From an uncultured Bacteroidales bacterium (GTDB lineage: Bacteria; Bacteroidota; Bacteroidia; Bacteroidales; P3), in NCBI GenBank assembly GCA_947179195.1, contig CAMXAS010000043.1, positions 1 to 8,864 on the forward strand: a DNA stretch of 8,864 nucleotides, in the 5' to 3' direction. This document shows, in pieces, positions 7,617-8,864 of the stretch. Below the pieces are notes generated by a model. That model searched no databases, was not told the DNA's origin, and was given only the letters and a program-made list of their open reading frames with translations. The translations under genes were made by a program, and so were the position numbers. Each line of letters starts with the position of its first letter. Position 1 is the first letter of the stretch.

Positions 7617-7631
7617 AGCGTTATCAGATGA

Positions 7632-7985
7632 TTATTTCCATTCCAATGCGTCCTTGCGCCAGGCGTAGGCCAGCCCCAGGATGAGGATGACGAGGAAGAA
7701 CAGCACGCTCAGCAGCCCGTTCACGCCCATGTCGCGCACCACCACCGCCCAGGGGAACAGGAAGACGGTCTCGATGTCGAACATCAGGAACAGAATGGCG
7801 AAAAGATAATAACCGGCCTTGAACTGCATCCACGAGCGTCCGCGCGTGGGGATGCCGCATTCGTAGGCTTCGCCCTTTTGGGGGGTGTACGTGCGCGGGG
7901 ACACCCACGCGCCGATGCCCCAACCGGCCGCCACCAACGCGAGGGCGGTCAGAATGACGACGACGAAAAAAGTCAGGTTAAGCAT
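7632..7985 (-). CDS. nuoA: NADH-quinone oxidoreductase subunit A
   Basis: Small three-helix membrane subunit (117 residues) that lies next to NuoH and the quinone tunnel. The loop after helix 1 has the conserved YECGIP (41-46), whose cysteine C43 sits close to the quinone site in known structures. Helix 2 carries FDIETVFLFPWA (69-80) with the conserved acidic residues D70 and E72. Helices are at about 5-27, 57-82 and 90-109. The gene starts 28 bases after the rpe stop. That gap is too short for an ordinary Bacteroidota promoter, so nuoA is probably transcribed from a promoter upstream of or inside rpe. No Shine-Dalgarno is clear. Confidence 0.97.
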   Translation of the reverse strand: MLNLTFFVVVILTALALVAAGWGIGAWVSPRTYTPQKGEAYECGIPTRGRSWMQFKAGYYLFAILFLMFDIETVFLFPWAVVVRDMGVNGLLSVLFFLVILILGLAYAWRKDALEWK

Positions 7986-8013
7986 ATTTCCGTGTTTTAA
8001 AAGTCGTTAAACA

Positions 8014-8676
8014 TTAAATTCGGTCGCCCAACGCCTTCATGGCCTCAATCTGCTTGGGCACGTCCGGGGCCGCGAAAATGGCCGCGCCCGCCACCAGGGC
8101 GTTGGCGCCCGCTTTAAGCAGCTTGGGCGTATTGTCGAGGTTCACGCCCCCGTCTATTTCGATAATCAGGTCGGGGTTGTAGCGTTGTTTGAGTTGAACC
8201 GCCTGTTCCAGTTTGCGGTACGTGTTTTCGATGAATTTCTGACCGCCGAAGCCGGGGTTGACCGACATGAGCAGCAGTAAGTCGCAGTATTCCACCACGT
8301 TTTCGACCATGCAGACGGGCGTGTGCGGGTTGAGCACCACGCCGGCCTTCATGCCGAGCCGCCGGATTTCCGCCAGCGTGCGGTTCAGGTGCGTGCTGGC
8401 TTCGGCATGGACGCTCAGATAGTCGGCGCCCGCTTCGGCGAAGGCCGACAGGTAGCGTTCGGGCTGTTCGATCATCAGGTGGACGTCCAACGGCTTCTTC
8501 GCGTATTTCTTGATGGCCTTCATGACGGGCGGGCCGAACGTGATGTTGGGCACGAAATGCCCGTCCATGATGTCGATATGGAACCAGTCGGCCGCAGACG
8601 CGTTCAGCATCTCGGTTTCCTGCCGCAGGGCCGAAAAGTCGGCCGAGAGGAAAGACGGTGACAGATAGAAAGACAT
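8014..8676 (-). CDS. rpe: Ribulose-phosphate 3-epimerase
   Basis: Cytosolic TIM-barrel enzyme (220 residues; E. coli has 225) that interconverts D-ribulose 5-phosphate and D-xylulose 5-phosphate in the pentose phosphate pathway. Visible motifs in order are PSFLSADF (7-14), HIDIMDGHFVPNITFGP (33-49), DVHLMIEQP (64-72), MSVNPGFGGQKF (137-148) and EIDGGV (173-178). The metal ligands and acid/base residues are therefore H33, D35, H66 and D175. The phosphate is bound by the glycines of the NPGFGGQ loop and of DGG and by the last loop around GAAIF (197-201). The ATG at 8676 lies directly before the first beta strand, so the start is secure. Nothing links the enzyme mechanistically to complex I; its place at the head of the nuo cluster is discussed as a finding. 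Confidence 0.98.
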   Translation of the reverse strand: MSFYLSPSFLSADFSALRQETEMLNASAADWFHIDIMDGHFVPNITFGPPVMKAIKKYAKKPLDVHLMIEQPERYLSAFAEAGADYLSVHAEASTHLNRTLAEIRRLGMKAGVVLNPHTPVCMVENVVEYCDLLLLMSVNPGFGGQKFIENTYRKLEQAVQLKQRYNPDLIIEIDGGVNLDNTPKLLKAGANALVAGAAIFAAPDVPKQIEAMKALGDRI

Positions 8677-8700
8677 AAGTCAGTTTTAAATTAAGGTATC

Positions 8701-8729
8701 CGCTTCATTTCAAGGCATGATATGAAGCG
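8701..8729 (-). repeat. Inverted repeat at the predicted rpe transcription start (possible operator or leader hairpin)
   Basis: CGCTTCAT at 8701-8708 and ATGAAGCG at 8722-8729 are perfect inverted copies, 8 bases each, separated by 13 bases. The right arm directly follows the predicted -7 box at 8732-8739 in the direction of transcription, so the repeat would span the start site and the first bases of the rpe leader. That position suits a repressor site or a 5' hairpin that protects or regulates the transcript. No U run follows. The regulator is unknown. Confidence 0.45.
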
Positions 8730-8731
8730 TA

Positions 8732-8739
8732 CAAAGGTA
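8732..8739 (-). promoter_or_regulatory. Predicted Bacteroidota sigma-ABfr-type -7 box for rpe (and probably nuo)
   Basis: On the minus strand this reads TACCTTTG, a perfect match to the Bacteroidota -7 consensus TAnnTTTG, within AT-rich DNA 56 bases before the rpe start codon. No good TTTG is present at the usual -33 position, which is often poorly kept in this phylum. Transcription would begin at about 8724-8728, leaving a leader of about 50 bases. It is the best promoter candidate in the window and may drive the whole rpe-nuo cluster. Confidence 0.55.
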
Positions 8740-8771
8740 AAAAATAAAGACACAGGCCGTACCGTCGGACG

Positions 8772-8788
8772 ATTGAAAGCTATTCAAT
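8772..8788. repeat. Short inverted repeat upstream of the rpe promoter
   Basis: ATTGAA at 8772-8777 and TTCAAT at 8783-8788 are perfect inverted copies around a 5-base spacer (17 bases in all). They lie 33 bases upstream of the predicted -7 box, roughly where an activator or an upstream operator would bind. Short AT-rich repeats of this kind occur often by chance. Confidence 0.25.
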
Positions 8789-8864
8789 GGTAATTGTCAC
8801 GTTTATAATAGTTTCGCTCGTTTTGTTGAAAAGTCGCCCCCTTGGCAATCAGGCGGTAAGCGGT
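8784..8864. other. Ambiguous open stretch at the right edge (end of a minus-strand gene or start of a plus-strand gene)
   Basis: The last bases rise in GC compared with 8677-8820, which hints that a gene lies here, but the direction is unclear. On the minus strand one frame is open from the edge to a TGA at 8784-8786 and reads as a charged tail ending NERNYYKRDNYH. A second minus frame is open for 19 codons to a TAA. On the plus strand an ATG at 8787 stays open to the edge and begins with a hydrophobic stretch, MVIVTFIIVSLVLL, like a membrane anchor or signal. None of these is recognisable. Each is too short to decide. Confidence 0.2.

Noticed and set aside
7986..8013. Terminator between rpe and nuoA
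   Set aside because: No inverted repeat followed by a T run is present in the 28-base gap.
8804..8809. TATAAT on the plus strand
   Set aside because: A sigma-70 type -10 box is not the Bacteroidota consensus, there is no fitting -35, and it would lie downstream of the only plus-strand ATG candidate at 8787.

Overview
The window reads as one leftward (minus-strand) gene cluster from a GC-rich member of the Bacteroidales (Bacteroidota). Four things point there: the subunit set and order of its complex I, the fused nuoCD, start codons without Shine-Dalgarno sequences, and a good match to the Bacteroidota -7 promoter box (TAnnTTTG) upstream of the first complete gene. The genus cannot be fixed by eye. 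The high GC would suit Rikenellaceae such as Alistipes or other GC-rich Bacteroidales, but this is a guess.

Layout, in the direction of transcription (right to left). The right edge (8677-8864) is an AT-rich leader with a predicted promoter, two inverted repeats and, at the very edge, an ambiguous short open frame. Then come rpe (ribulose-phosphate 3-epimerase) and, 28 bases later, nuoA, nuoB, nuoCD, nuoH, nuoI, nuoJ, nuoK, nuoL and the first 272 codons of nuoM, which runs off the left edge. Gaps between genes are 4 to 32 bases, or an 8-base overlap at nuoB/nuoCD. The exception is nuoK-nuoL, where 116 AT-rich bases contain a two-tier inverted repeat.

The nuo genes encode proton-pumping respiratory complex I without its NADH-oxidising module: nuoE, nuoF and nuoG are missing from their usual place between nuoCD and nuoH. 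NuoB, CD and I form the electron-transfer arm (cluster N2 and two 4Fe-4S clusters). NuoH, with NuoA, J and K, forms the quinone site and its coupling to the membrane. NuoL and NuoM are the antiporter-like pumps. nuoN presumably lies beyond the left edge. The donor to NuoI is unknown from this sequence; ferredoxin or flavodoxin are candidates by analogy with other such enzymes. All visible key residues are present, so the complex looks functional.

I do not see an undescribed system. The core is a well-known arrangement. The points worth a second look are the rpe-nuo linkage, the palindrome at the predicted rpe transcription start, and the hairpin between nuoK and nuoL. No mobile element, CRISPR array, tRNA or rRNA was recognised, and no clear terminator is visible.
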